A stretch of DNA of 44,225 nt, from NCBI GenBank assembly GCA_037447655.1, contig JBBHKE010003103.1, forward strand, positions 64,001 through 108,225. The letters are read 5' to 3'. Every line of letters begins with the position of its first letter. The stretch's first letter is position 1. Under the pieces are notes generated by a model. That model saw only the letters and a list, made by a program, of their open reading frames with translations, had not been told where the DNA came from and did not search any database. The stretch comes from Zygnema cylindricum (taxonomy: Eukaryota > Streptophyta > Zygnematophyceae > Zygnematales > Zygnemataceae). Of this stretch, positions 10,668 to 23,100 are shown piece by piece. The position numbers were made by a program, and so were the translations under genes.

Positions 10668-12715
10668 TTCAGAGTGTGTATTTTTTCTTTTCTTGTCAAA
10701 TAAATTGATGTTTTCAAAAGTACGGGTTGTTGGTTTTTATGAGATTTGTGAATCCAATTTTTTTTTGAGAGCTTGCTTTCCTTTTTTTTTTTTTTTTTTT
10801 CTTTTGTAAACCTGGAAGCTGTCTCAATTATGAAAATATTTCAACCTGTTGCTTAGAATAATTAATCAAGATATTTCAGTTCGAGAAAAAATGACAAAAT
10901 GACAAAATATTGAAATTGGTACACAAGTACACCGTGAATCGCTATTAGTGTTATTACCACAAATTTGGCGCCGATTCTTTTTGGCCCTTAGGTACATAAA
11001 ATAGCGGTAATTATACTTATTGTTTTTTTTTTCTTTACACTGATATAGTAAGCAATTCAAAGTCGTGCACATTTACAAACCTAAAATAGAATAAATAACA
11101 TTAAAATAAACTCCACGCTATATATCTCGTTTTTTAATAACGACTCACGGAGAAGTTACTGACGACTATTTTGTTCCCGGCTCAATAATGGTCTTATCAC
11201 TTTGCTTAATAGCTCTCTGTTTTTTGTGGTCAAGGGCTTCAATGTAAGTCATGCTCAATTGTGTTTAACCAAGTGAGGGTTTATTTTCTCCAGCAGGAAG
11301 ATCTAGAATGAGGAGGCTTTACTTTTTATCTACTTTATTTAGTCAGGGTGGTAATTGACATCATCTTCTTTGCTTTTGCTGTTCTGTTCGCCGCGAAGGA
11401 TATTTGTGCACATTTTGTTTTGCTATAGGTTCAATAAGTCGATTTGCATGTATGTTTCTTCTGTGTATTGTTAATTTGGTGATTGCATCTGTTTTTGTCC
11501 TGTAGCCCTTCCTGAAATGACAGTACGGCATGCTCCATTACTATACTTAATGGTCCATTATACCTGATAGCTATGGTAGGAAACTATGATAGTGTACTAT
11601 AGTTGCACTTGGGCCGGAGAACTTTTTACGTCAGCAAGCATTTCAAAATACTTATAGAACCACACTTCAAATCAGTTGGAATACGATTGCTTTTGAAATG
11701 TCTTTTTTGCACTAGAGAGTACATTGAGAGCCGGAGAACATAGCCTCTAACATGCCTCTGCATCGCCTAATTGGCCAAAACTTTTCTAGAGACGTGTTAT
11801 GTATGGTAGTGTCATAACCGGAATGCTCCAAGATACAAATTTTATGTGCCCAGATGTCCATATTTGAACCATACACTTCCTCCAAATATGACTACCGGAC
11901 ATACACATAAATAGCACAACCATTCCAGGCCAGACTTAACAACAAGTCATTTTTTAACACTTAATCTTTACACAGGGACGAAGTGATAACTCTGTTGAAA
12001 TCGAGTAAATTCTCCCATTTGCGCAATTGAACCTGAGTGGTCTAATAAGGCAAACATCTTTATCTCTCCACTAGGTTCATCATGCATATCAACATTTCTT
12101 CCCCAAGTGTATATCATTGTAAGGTCTAATATTTGCAGAATGATCTTATGGACACTATGGAACAGGAATCAGTTAAAACGGGAATACTCTCTTCAGTCCA
12201 TTAAATTTGAAAAGAAAATAACATAAAAAACCTTCCTAAAAGTTGCTACTGTCAATCCGACAAAATTAGTGAACATAAAATTAATCGAACTTAAATACAT
12301 GATAGGACAAATCAACACTAATCAGAAGGGATAAGGGCATCCCCTTTACAACCACTGACTTCTGCCACACTAATTACCGTAGACAGGTTACAGCTCTCAG
12401 GATAGAAGGACAACCATATTCTACATGAAAAAAATAAGAGTCTTTACATACTTGATTTCTCTAGGTTTTTCAGGGTTTCTTAGGATTTCTTCATCGGTCT
12501 ATTTAGAAAGTGGTATAAACCTGGCACCAAGGAACTGCACTTGCTTGCAGTTATGGGCCAAACTGCTCAACTACAAAACCTTTGGAAAGCTTTTTAACTT
12601 TTTATCATACCATTTCTTGTTGTCTAAAATGTTCTTATTGATGAAAAAATAATAATCACACGGACACTTCCTGCAGTGAGTATCTCATCTCTTCCCTGAC
12701 AAACAGGGTAATCAT
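10668..12715. other. 3' flank of the LLP-like gene and intergenic DNA
   Basis: Contains AATAAA at 10700, a long T run near 10782-10801 and a degraded copy of the foldback seen at 17016 (fragments at about 10290-10335 and 10399-10427, inside the preceding intron). A minus ORF at 10866-11072 and a plus ORF at 12425-12652 have no supporting features. No gene is called here. Confidence 0.45.
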
Positions 12716-12812
12716 CTCTCGAATATAGTTTTCTCGAAAATCCCGAAAAAAATAGTTTTCTCAAAATTTCCCGAAAAAAATAGCTTTCTCGAAATTCTCG
12801 AAAAAAAAGTAA
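12716..12812 (+). repeat. Imperfect tandem repeat, about 29-bp unit
   Basis: Three copies of a unit of the type AGTTTTCTCGAAAATCCCGA followed by an A run. The A-rich parts vary in length. The minus-strand ORF across it, rich in Phe/Arg/Glu, is a product of the repeat. Confidence 0.75.
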
Positions 12813-13115
12813 ACTGCCATCACTACAAAAAAACACTTCCACATCCCGTCTTCATCTTCCACTTTCATCAGTTTTCTCGAATTTACAAGAGAAATTGTAA
12901 ACGTCACTACAACAAACACCTACTTCCACATCCCTTCTTATCTTCTCCCCGTTTCCATATTCAACAACAAACGTGAGCAACATCTCCTTTTAATGAAAAC
13001 AATCCTGAAATAAACATCTCCAAGGGAAGCGCATTCCTTTTGTTCACTGTGATTGCTGCCGAACCCTTCGGTTTGCCTCCGTATCCGTTGGCTAGAAACA
13101 TTTTGCTTAACAGAG

Positions 13116-13636
13116 ATGGAACCGTTGTTGCCGTTGCCGCCGCAGCATCGGCATCTCTACAGCGAGCAAGTGCACACAGAGTTGCAGAAGCTCGCAAGCC
13201 AGGGGGACACATATTCACTTCATCGCCTCCATCTTCAAAACATTTTCCAAAGCTTTCTTCAATGGCAACATCAAGCAGTAGTTGCACGACATTTTGTTTC
13301 CCGAGGGCTGCAAGAAGGCGGAAAACAAAGCTTCAGAGCATTAACATTGGCTGATTATACAGTTCTTCGAACGATGACGACGCTCTCAAACATTAGTCAA
13401 ACAAGAATGGAAGATTATGAGCGAGGCATTTATACAATCATTTGCAAAAAAGGCAAACTCGCGTCGAACATACATATGCTCTTCGTTTTCGTGAAACACT
13501 ATTGCAACAAAACATAGAAAAAAGCACAGAAGATTCTGAACTGCTTGCCCTTCTCCAGTTTTTGGAAGGCGTGGCAAACAAAAAAAAACAAAAAAATAAA
13601 AACATAAAAGCAACTGAGCGAGAAAAGACTCCCTAG
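13116..13636 (+). pseudogene. Unidentified ORF with apparent -1 frameshift in an A6 run
   Basis: The first part opens with MEPLLPLPPQHRHLYSEQVH at 13116 and reads well to about residue 110 (YERGIYTIICKK). The frame then turns into an implausible tail. Shifting by -1 at the A6 run around 13446-13451 continues into a clearly protein-like stretch (RVEHTYALRFRETLLQQNIE, then a Leu-rich helix LLALLQFLEGV) ending at 13636. The run does not have the layout of a standard slippery heptamer, so a one-base indel (real mutation or assembly error) is more likely than programmed frameshifting. A good acceptor (TTTTGCTTAACAG) sits just before the ATG, so an upstream exon may exist. I do not recognise the family. 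It converges on the ARM-like gene. Confidence 0.5.
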
Positions 13637-13690
13637 CAGGTCTGATTTGGTACAAGCTGGAAAAACAATTAGAACTGGTCATTCATATAT

Positions 13691-14851
13691 TCAATTTATA
13701 GCCTTCCCTTTGAAGAATCCAGTATGAGAGGAAGAGGAAGATGGGTTACCTTTGAGCCATCCTTCCTTTTTGGCCAAGCCGCTGAACACATATACTGCAG
13801 GTTCTCTCAGTGCTTCCTCACACTCCATGACAGAGTTAACAAAAGCCTCAATGTGCTCGAAAGGTATGGCTGCCCCTCTTCCCTCCACAAAGTTACATAT
13901 ATTTCCCGCCGCAGTTAAAAAACAGCCCCTGTCCTCCTCCCGCGCTGCAACTGCTCCATCCATGAGCGCCTCCAGCGCTCCAGCTCCTGCCGCTCTGACA
14001 ACTTCATTCTTACTCAAATTAATTTTTCCATCTCCGTCTGTCTTAATGGTTAACCTCAAAATCATAAGAGCACACCATTTTGAGACCCAGCCAATAGGAT
14101 CTCTCAGCAGCCTAACAAGGGAGGCTAAGTGCACATGAGTGACAACAGTTGAAAGATGTTGACTCTCAAGAATAGTCACAAGAGCAGGTTTACCATCTTG
14201 AGTCAAAAAAGCTGATTGTAACCCTTCATTTGATTCGAGGCATATTAAAGCTAGTTTCAGGAGTACACGTGTAGCCTCCAGGGAAATTGCTTGGTTCCCC
14301 GATTTATGCGCCATTTTTGTAAAAATTGCAACATAGTCAGCTGCCAAAATAGCTGGAAGCTGTTCTGGAATCATATTAAGGACAAAGAGGCATAAAGAAC
14401 GTGTATATGCTGCTTCTGCCCGAGCCATTATAAGTCCTGACATCCTTAGTTTGTCAGCAACATCTACGAGAGCGACTTCCAATACTTCACTGTCAGCTGG
14501 AAGACGATTCTCTACAGCCAACAACCTCAAACCGTTTGCCGCATTTTCTTGCTCTAGTGGCGATCCTGTATGCAGCTTCTCCACCAACTGTAACACCACA
14601 AGCTCCTCCCAGAGTATTTGGAATCCAGCCCTTGCTCCTCTCGTAGGTGCTCCGTTCATTGAATCTTGGAGATAAAGAAGTAATGGTAATGGCTTGTCAC
14701 CGTTTGTCACGTGCTCCAAGTGCGGGAGGCTGGCGGCACTTGCTCGTTCTTTTCTCTTCCCTTGCTCCAGAATCTCTACCTGATGTTCCTTGGCCGCAAT
14801 AATTTTCAGAAAATGAGATACTCTTGCAGCAGTCATCTTGTGAACTTCCAT
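13691..14851 (-). CDS. Intronless alpha-helical, ARM-repeat-like protein
   Basis: A single open frame of 386 residues counted from the first in-frame ATG at 14851 (MEVHKMTAARVSHFLKIIAA). The frame continues upstream without another ATG to a TGA. Residues from about 75 onward are successive Leu/Ala-rich helix pairs such as LEVALVDVADKLR, AISLEATRVLLKLALICLES, GKPALVTILES and LASLVRLLRDPIGWVSKWCA. Gly/Asn turns separate them, the pattern of armadillo/HEAT solenoids. The C-terminal tail (SSSSSHTGFFKGKAIN) is low-complexity. No catalytic motif is visible, and proteins of this type usually act as binding scaffolds. The lack of introns contrasts with the neighbouring genes. A second ATG-led frame (from 14984) overlaps the 5' end. 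The specific family is unknown. Confidence 0.7.
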   Translation of the reverse strand: MEVHKMTAARVSHFLKIIAAKEHQVEILEQGKRKERASAASLPHLEHVTNGDKPLPLLLYLQDSMNGAPTRGARAGFQILWEELVVLQLVEKLHTGSPLEQENAANGLRLLAVENRLPADSEVLEVALVDVADKLRMSGLIMARAEAAYTRSLCLFVLNMIPEQLPAILAADYVAIFTKMAHKSGNQAISLEATRVLLKLALICLESNEGLQSAFLTQDGKPALVTILESQHLSTVVTHVHLASLVRLLRDPIGWVSKWCALMILRLTIKTDGDGKINLSKNEVVRAAGAGALEALMDGAVAAREEDRGCFLTAAGNICNFVEGRGAAIPFEHIEAFVNSVMECEEALREPAVYVFSGLAKKEGWLKGNPSSSSSHTGFFKGKAIN

Positions 14852-14999
14852 AGACGATGGAAAGGCTTTGATTGACAAAAGTAAACTTATGTGTCAGGAA
14901 GGAATCTTCTCCTAATGATCCGCCACATTTGACAGCAAGAATCTTGTTACTTATTATTGAAGGAGCATTCCGACGGCCAGACATGGCTCCGGGCAGCAA
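14697..14999 (-). other. Upstream overlapping reading frame of the ARM-like gene
   Basis: An ATG at 14984 in a good context (GCCATGTC) opens MSGRRNAPSIISNKILAVKC, which reads like coding sequence until it overlaps the ARM-like frame in a different phase and becomes Cys/Ser-rich. It may be an overlapping upstream ORF that regulates translation, or the true N-terminus if a one-base error lies between 14850 and 14890. No short intron with plausible sites joins the two frames. Confidence 0.35.
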
Positions 15000-17011
15000 T
15001 GGCAGATGCTACACGTCCTATCACGTGACGCCAAATTCAAACAGCAAATGCCGGAGGGGTGCCACGTGTCAGACAAAACGCCTCCACGTTTGCACCAACG
15101 TCGCCATGTCTCCAAAGAGCAAGGGGGCGTCGCAGAGATTAGACTGCGACTAAATTGTAGCGCATTTGATTGGATTGCGACTAAATGGTAAAAGACATAC
15201 GATTATGGACGACTATTTCGGCAACACGAAATCATGAGTTATGCAATTGTGAACTGAATTTCATGAACAGAGCGGCGGAAAGATACACGTGCGAACCGCC
15301 GCGGTGGGTGTTGGGCAGATTGTCTAAGCAAATCTCCCCTTAGCATTCAAAGGGTCTGCGACTCTGTGCATGACGGCATGAAAAGGTACTAACGAGAATC
15401 CCGTCGGTCCAAACGAGATTATTTGACGGCCAAGATTTGACGGCCAAGATATATGCGTGAGGACGTTTATGTCGACTAGGACATGAGCATCGACGTCAGT
15501 TCCCATGTCAAAATTCGAACAAACGAACCGTGCTCCCGTGATTGAATACCATTCACTACTCGTACAGTTTCTTTTAGAACAAAAATAGTACATCTGATTT
15601 TACTTTAAAAGCCACTATTATATTCAATAGCCTTCAGCTTATTACTTTGTCAAGTCCTTTTTTTTTTTGTGTTTAGCCTTGAAGTATGGCTCGATGACAT
15701 TAGAGATGATCTTTTACAAAGTAGAACTTGATAAACACACAACCTCTTGTGCCACACATGTTTCGAACCTCTTGTAGAATGATATTAAAAAAATAACTTT
15801 TTAGTAAAAAGGCTGCAATAGTCGTCTCCTTCTCAGATTGACTTGAACAACGAACCTGAAAAATAAGCTCTAACCAAATTGTGTATTATACATGACAAAA
15901 AAATATGACCCGAGAGAAATTTGAAACCATGCTTCTACAGTTTCCTCCTTATCATCAGTCCAAAAAATTAGCGTCAACTTTCAACCACCTAAAATCCAGG
16001 AAGACTTTACTAAAAAAGCTCAGTAATCGTTAATCAGAGACGTCTGGCTATCCCAAACTCATATTACAATGATGTAACAGTGGCTCAGTATGACACTAAA
16101 ATTAAATTATATATAGCCTTTACAGCTTTGGCTGAGCAATTGACAACTGATTTTGGCTCTTCACAACAAACAACTTTTATTTTAGCAATAATATATCATA
16201 CAAACATACATGTTTACATACACATAGACACATGCATACATACAAAACATACATACATACAAACGTACATACATACATATAAAACATACATACATATGTA
16301 CACATATACACATACATACACACAAGACATACACACATTCCGTATTTCATACTACTTCGAAGCCGTCCTTTTATTTTAACCAGCAGCAAAGTGTACATGA
16401 CAGAGTTTGATTACATTAAACACTGAAAAAGTTGGCATAATCAGTATTCTTTCTCATGAATGAACTCTTTTTAACTGCTCTCAACAAAAGTGAATTATTT
16501 TCCTCAACAACCAAACTGACTAGATTTGACCAACTGACATAAAGTAATCGTACAAAAATGATTTCCCAAAACGTTCTATACATGTCAGGAAGGAAAAGCC
16601 GTTAAGTTACTCAACTAAGAGAAAGATTAACTTTGCCCAAAAGGACATTGACGATAATAACACTGTAAACCACGTAACATTTGTAAAGCTGCGATATATT
16701 TGCTAATTTAGATTTGACACGCCCAAAACTCATTCATACTTTTTAGCTTTTTTAACTCAGCCTCAGTTAACATATTATCTTAAACTTATCCTTCAGTATC
16801 ATCATTTTCCACAGAAGCGTATGAATTGTGAGCGAAACAGATCGCCATGTCTGTCACCATCCAGGCCACAAAACAGAATTTACTTTTTCAAGTTTTTTTT
16901 TTTTGCTTTGTTCGATCATGCTTTAGTCACTTCTTTTTCCGTTTTTTTTGTTTTGCTTTCTTTGATCATGCATTTGTCTTCTAAGAGTAAGAAGAAAGTT
17001 GGTCTTCAAAA
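15000..17011. other. Intergenic region between the ARM-like gene and the STR12-type gene
   Basis: The proximal part holds CACGTG-type cores (15024 and 15064, and CACGTG at 15287), as expected for a plant promoter of the minus-strand ARM-like gene. The remainder is AT-rich with a T/C-rich stretch at 15658-15669 and a CATA microsatellite. No further gene was found. Confidence 0.45.
16199..16330 (+). repeat. CATA/ACAT microsatellite
   Basis: Imperfect tetranucleotide repeat of ACAT/CATA words over about 130 bases, with interruptions such as CGTACAT and ATGTACAC. The Tyr/Cys/Thr-rich ORFs across it on both strands are products of the repeat. Confidence 0.9.
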
Positions 17012-17015
17012 CACG

Positions 17016-17129
17016 GTTCAAATATTCGAAAACAATTGGAAACGCTACATGAAGTTACTCCATACTATACACGTGTTTCATATGGAGTAACTGCACATAG
17101 CGTTTTCAATTGTTTTCGCACATTTGAAC
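17016..17129. repeat. Long near-perfect foldback downstream of the STR12-type stop codon
   Basis: The left arm (17016-17064) and the right arm (17081-17129) are inverse complements at 43 of 49 positions, with a 16-base loop. Several mismatches would be G-U pairs in RNA. The foldback starts only 66 bases beyond the stop codon of the STR12-type gene, so it probably lies in its 3' untranslated region. A decayed relative is in the LLP-like intron (about 10290-10427), which suggests a small foldback transposon family; a hairpin small-RNA precursor is the alternative. Confidence 0.75.
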
Positions 17130-17195
17130 TATGGTTCAAAACAAGCAAGGCAGAAAGGGCCTGTAAGGAGAGAGCTATGAAATACCTGTTCAATG

Positions 17196-20100
17196 TCAAT
17201 ACCGGGGAATGTTCTCATCTACTTTGCGAGAATACGCATCAATGCCTCCAACTATGTTGTAAAGGCGTTTGAACCCCTGGACATCAAAACATTCTTGAGA
17301 AAAAAGTTAATCTTCGTATTGGCACACTAGAAAGGACTTGCCATAGACATATGGACACACATATTCTCTACTGTTCCATATGAACCAATGACCAACTAAA
17401 ATCGATGTCTCTCTGCTGATGCATTCAGGCAGTATGACTATCCCTCCATGCCTGCTGGTTAAACAAAAGTCAGACACGATTCCCGGTAATGCCCAAAATG
17501 ATGAACTGCTACTCACAGTTCAGCATTTATTTTTCTTGTTTTTCTTGAACCAACAACTTCATATTTTCTTACTTTTCAGAAATTCAAGATGTTACTCGGT
17601 TTATATTAATTTTTGATTCTAATTCGGTTCCAAATGACGTGGCTGTTTTAAACGGTTTAAAGAATTAGGGTTAAAAAAAAAATCAATGTTAATTAACGCT
17701 ATTTTGTGGTCAAGGGCAAAAAGACTGCCCCAAAATAAGTGTTATTAACATTGACAACGATTCACAAGGTACATCATGCCTCTGCTTAAAACGTGCAAAA
17801 ATTTCGTAAGGAGTCCACACATGGGACAAAATTTTCCCATAGTGAAAATTTCGTACAACCACAAGAAAATGAACGTGCAGAAATTTCATGAGGAGTCCAC
17901 ACACAGGACAAATATTCCCCATATGGGAAATTGCAATACAACCACATGAAAATGTTTAAATCGAGCAAAATTCCATACAGAGTCTAGTCTACAGACAGAA
18001 TAAAAAAAAGTTGTAGTGGAAACTTCGTGCAATTCGAATTCCAGCACTTTTCGAAAATAAAATAACGTACAAAAAACGAAAAAAAAAAATGTGCAAATGG
18101 ACTCTAGATTGACATGACCTAGTTTTAAGCAATTTGTACACATCAACTCATAATTTCCAGTACTTCCAGATTTGGGTCGTCATCTTTGTTTAACACCTCA
18201 TGTGATCATTATTGAAAGTTTAATTATGAACGGTCTTGTGGGTGAGTGAGACGCCAAAATGAGGTCAAGTGAAGGTTTTCATTTGAGATTGTTCAAAAAA
18301 GCTAAGAAAACAAACCCAATGATAAACGGCTGAAAAGTAAGAGTAAGGGCTAAAAGTGTCAAACAAGGTTAAGAAGCGTGAACTTCAATACTCAGTTTTA
18401 AATTTAAAACTTAAAAACTTGCAAGAAAATCTTAATAAATGACCCGTAACTAAGTAAGGTAAGAAAGATAAGAAGATTTAGAAGGTTAAGAAGGTTTAAA
18501 AGATTAAAGAATATGTCCTTACTTGGGATCTGAGCCATTCTGCAGCTTGTTGAGAGCGCATTCCATGGTGGCACTGCAAAAAGTCAAACAAAGTCAAGAA
18601 GACCCTTGAGATGATCACAGTAGACTTATAATAATAACAAAAAAAAACCCGTTGGCTATCTCCTTAGACTACATTTACTTAGTGATATCTGCATGACCAT
18701 CTGCTAGATAAATGTAACACTGAGAGACTTGGGTGTGGAAATAACAGTTGTTTCTACGAAGAAAATTTCTTGTGAAAATAATTGGCATTCTGGCACACCT
18801 ACATGTAACCATAATCTGAAGTCTCTTTTTTTACAACTTCCCTTCCACTTCTAAAATGCAAAGAAAGTGCCCTATATGGTGTTCAACGAACAATTTGTTG
18901 TATGTTACTTGGGTTTGATTTCAGTTCAGTTTTTACTTTATTCGTGCACTTAACAGTTTCCATCTTCTAATCCCCGTCGTCATCAATCTATTTCAAGAGT
19001 TCTTACTAAAGTTTCAAGAAAGGTTCGACAGGTTCGCCAAGTCTAGACATGTAAAAAAATTATACTTAAAAAGAAATTATAAATGGACAAAACCAAAGAC
19101 AAATATTCTCTAATTTGCAAAAAGTGGAGGCAACCCCTATTCGATGGAGGAGACATAGTTTCCAGTAAAGACTAGGAATTGATGTAAACAGAAAGCAAAC
19201 TATACACCAAAGTTTCGTTAGTTCCATGGAAATCAAAACTTGCCAGTACATAAGTCTCCTTCTCTGGGTCCAACTCCTCCTTGATGGTTGGAGCCCACTG
19301 CCCAAACTGACTTAATGGGTAGGTTTTAAAGCCCTCAATAGAAGCTATATCTCTGTCCCAATTCAACATCGAAGGAAAGAGAGAGGGATGGGGAGAGGGA
19401 GAGGAGAGGGAGAGGGAAAGGGAGAGGGAGAGGAGAGGGAAAGTGAGAGGGAGAGGGAGAGGATCTCAACAGAGTAGTCAGAGGAAAATTCAACGGTTCC
19501 ACAAAGGAGACAAAACCTTTAGGATGCAAAAAAAAAAAAAAATGAGAAAATTGTAAAACAAACTGATGAGACAATTTTATTTTATTTAGTGTGTAACTTT
19601 TCAGCAGAATAAAAGTTGCTTGCTTTACCTCAAGCTTATATAACCCAAATCTAGTATGCATTAAATTTTACCAGCTAAAGTTTGTCTGAATAACATGAAA
19701 AATGATCGCTCAGAAACCATTAATGCCCCAACGGTTAAAGGAACTTTTCCCATGCAAAATGATTTTAAAAAGGTGGGATACTTTTGTTTTTATGCAGTAC
19801 ATTTTCCCCCCATTTTCACCCATGTGACTTTACAGAGAACCTGTCTATTCCCATAATTTTATGTCATGAAAACTATTCCCAAAGAACAAGATGAAAATCA
19901 TTTAATCATTTAATAATTTTCCCAAAGGACAAAATTATTCAATCATTTAATCATTAAACAATCATCCTCTGGAAGTGCCCTTCAGATGTAACTCACATTT
20001 CTGAAGGCTCGCGAACATCAATTAACTGCAATTCCTCTCCATCCTCATCTTCACAAGTTTGAAGTCGTGAAGCGAAATCTTCGACCTGAATTTGCTCCAG

Positions 20101-23100
20101 TTTAGGCTCCTCCCTAAAGCCCATTCATTCCCCCCACCATGTCAACCTGCTAGGGGTGTCATTGAAAAAGACACTAGGAGGGGGAAGGCGAGGGAGAGTG
20201 GGAAAGGGTGGGAGAGGGAGAGGGAGAGGGAGAAAGACATGTTACGACTTAATGTCTGAAAGTCATCTATTGTACATTAAAATTAGACATGGTTGTACAT
20301 AATCTCTTCTTCAACTTCTTCTTCTTCACAAAAGTCATCTTATGGCTTTACATAGTCGCTTCTTCTTCTTCCTTCTTCTTTACAAGCCTTATCTCAGTTC
20401 TTACCTTTCTGCGAGAACCTGCAGAAGATGCCACCCGTGCTTTGTCTTCACCCGAGTAATTTTGTTAAGAGGGGCATTGAATGCTGCTTCTTCAAACTCT
20501 TGTACCTAATATTCATGAACATGCATTAAAGATATCTAGCTTAGGAGCCATTCAAAAAAATCGCATTAAAAAAATTCATGTCTTTCTGACATTGTCGAGC
20601 ATACATACTTTGCTATCAATACCAATACCAACACCAACACCAATACAGATACCAAGGATGAACCAATATCTATACCCTGAAGAGAAGTAACATCTCCTGT
20701 GAATATAAATGTGACAACTTCCTTATCAGTAGCTGACAAAAACATTTTCCTTTTGTTGCCTTCACATCATAGCAAGAGACCAAAAAAATTGCCATTCCAG
20801 CTAAACTTTTCTCTAGCATCAAGGAATTACAATGCGCCTCTACCACAAAGACTTTTTCAAAACAGGGCTGCATACAAATCACTGACATGTGAATGTACGG
20901 TCAAAACTGAAACGCGGTGCATAAGAAAGAACCCGTCCTTCGATTTTTGTCAACATGGAATATGCATCTGATAAACGTCTCTATCTTTTAAGAGTCATTG
21001 GACTCAGCAATAGCTTCTCGGTACAAGTGTACAAAGTAAACTGCCCATCGCTATTACTGTACAGGAGCAAATAGAATGTACAATACTAAGTTAGTGTAAG
21101 AAGACGAGGCAAATTGTAGCCACTCTCTTAAATGGCATTATTAACACAATTTGAGAATTTTTGTTAAAAAAAGCCGCGACTGAATCAGTGCTAGTTGAAA
21201 ACACTAATAGCCTTGGGCAGTGTAGCTTATAAATGTTATGAGGAAAAAAGGGGTTTATGTTGAAACTTACAGTCCGGCCACGTGCAATCCAACCGATCAT
21301 GCCACCATTAGCAGAAGAAGGGCAAACAGAGTGCTCTGTTGCAAGATCAGATAAGTCCTCTCCCTCTGCTCCCAATCAAACCTTCCCCAGTACATCAATA
21401 TTTGCAAGTTTATTCCACCTTCGAACTCAAAAAACTCATAGGGGTCGTTGATATTCATCGCTAGACATGATGGTGAAAACACCCATTCTCAAGTGGCAGT
21501 GCGTTATATAGTTATTCCTATCCATCTTTTCCTGTCGCGCTTGCAAGACTTATAAAACTCCTATTCTTCAGCTTCGTCATAGCTAAATAACTCATGTCCA
21601 TATGACTACTGAGAAATAAGCAGATTCAAGGCTTTTTGTAAGTGCTTTAGATACCAGTTCAGGGTAAAACTAAGGTATAAAAAAATTGCACCTTGGATAA
21701 TTCGTTTTTGCAGTTCAAGGAGAAGTGGTAATTGATCCTCCTTCACCAGAAGATGCTGTATGAGAAGCTCACGATTCTTCACCGCACTACCATGAGCTGA
21801 TCGAGGAGTAACAGGTGTAACACCTCCTGTACTTTAACATCAAGGGACAGACAAGTGTCAGGTCAACACAGCCAAAATTTCAGTAAGTATAATTAGCCAC
21901 AAAACCTGGCAAGATAACAAAGGCAACATTCATTTTCATTTAAACCAAGACAAGACACGTGCCTTTCCATGGCTTCAACATTGTGTAACAATTGACATTG
22001 CTGAGCTTAATTGAGAAGTTAGGAACTGAAGAGCAAAAAAAATGCTCATCAGAAAGACGATTGAACTAGACCACATGCTTGTGATTTGTGAAACTTGCCA
22101 AGGCAAGCATGCTGCATTTGGCATGTCCTGTTAAAATTGAAAAAGGAACCTCGTATTGCTGAACAACCTAAGAAAGACACCATGTTTGAAGGACACATCC
22201 CGTACATTCAGAAAGATTACCATTTGACCTTACAACTGATTCTGTTCTTTTGAAAATGTGATGACGTGACAGTTTTTTGCAACAGTTTTTCGGAAACGAA
22301 AAGCAGCAAAAAGATTCTTACATTAGTTTTATCGCTACCTGATAGGACACTGCCCATCACTATTAGAGTTAATTCTAATTTTAGTGTGTTTTATTTCTGA
22401 CCCAAAAAATTATGAATTAGTGTTAATAACACTGTGTAGTAAAGTGGCACATAATAAGCCATGTGCCAAAACATAATTCAGTGTAATTACTACTTAATCC
22501 ATTTTAACGCTAGTAATTCATTAGCTCAAATAGCATCGTAAGGGGCATCTGAACAGAGAGCGGGAAAATATTGCACAATTTCATGTGGTCATGTCAATAC
22601 CGGTAAATAACTAGAAGGGTAACAAAATGACTCATAAAGCAAATATGCACAGCCTGCTAAGCACCCGCAAGAATCCTTGTTTATAAAAAGGCTTCTGAAA
22701 TAATTTGGTCATTCACAAAAATGTCTGTTTGAAGTAAATGCTTCTCAAAAGAGACAAGTTTGAAGCAATACATCTCAAGGGAGACAATCTTGAAGTAAAT
22801 AAATCTCAAAGGAGACAGGTTTGAAAACCAAGGCTAGAGGCGTAATGCAACCCATGAAATTTTTAAGAACCGTAATTACTAGTGCAAATATACAGATCCA
22901 AAGGACAATGCAAAGAAGAAAATGCTTGGCTTGAATTAGCTCCTACTTGTACTTTCTGCAATTGGCAGTAAAACTTGAAGGGAGCGCGAAAAGAAACAGG
23001 TTGAACAATGCCAGAATTAATTTTCAAATAGGACTAAATTCAATTGAAAATTATATTAAACATAGTTAAATTAGATTTCTTCTGTAACTCTAAAAAGGCG

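Noticed and set aside
13446-13452. Programmed -1 ribosomal frameshift site
   Set aside because: Zero-frame codons are TGC AAA AAA GGC, which does not fit the slippery heptamer pattern, and no downstream pseudoknot is evident.
16177-16398. Overlapping ORFs in the CATA microsatellite
   Set aside because: Tetranucleotide repeats stay open in several frames; there is no gene evidence.
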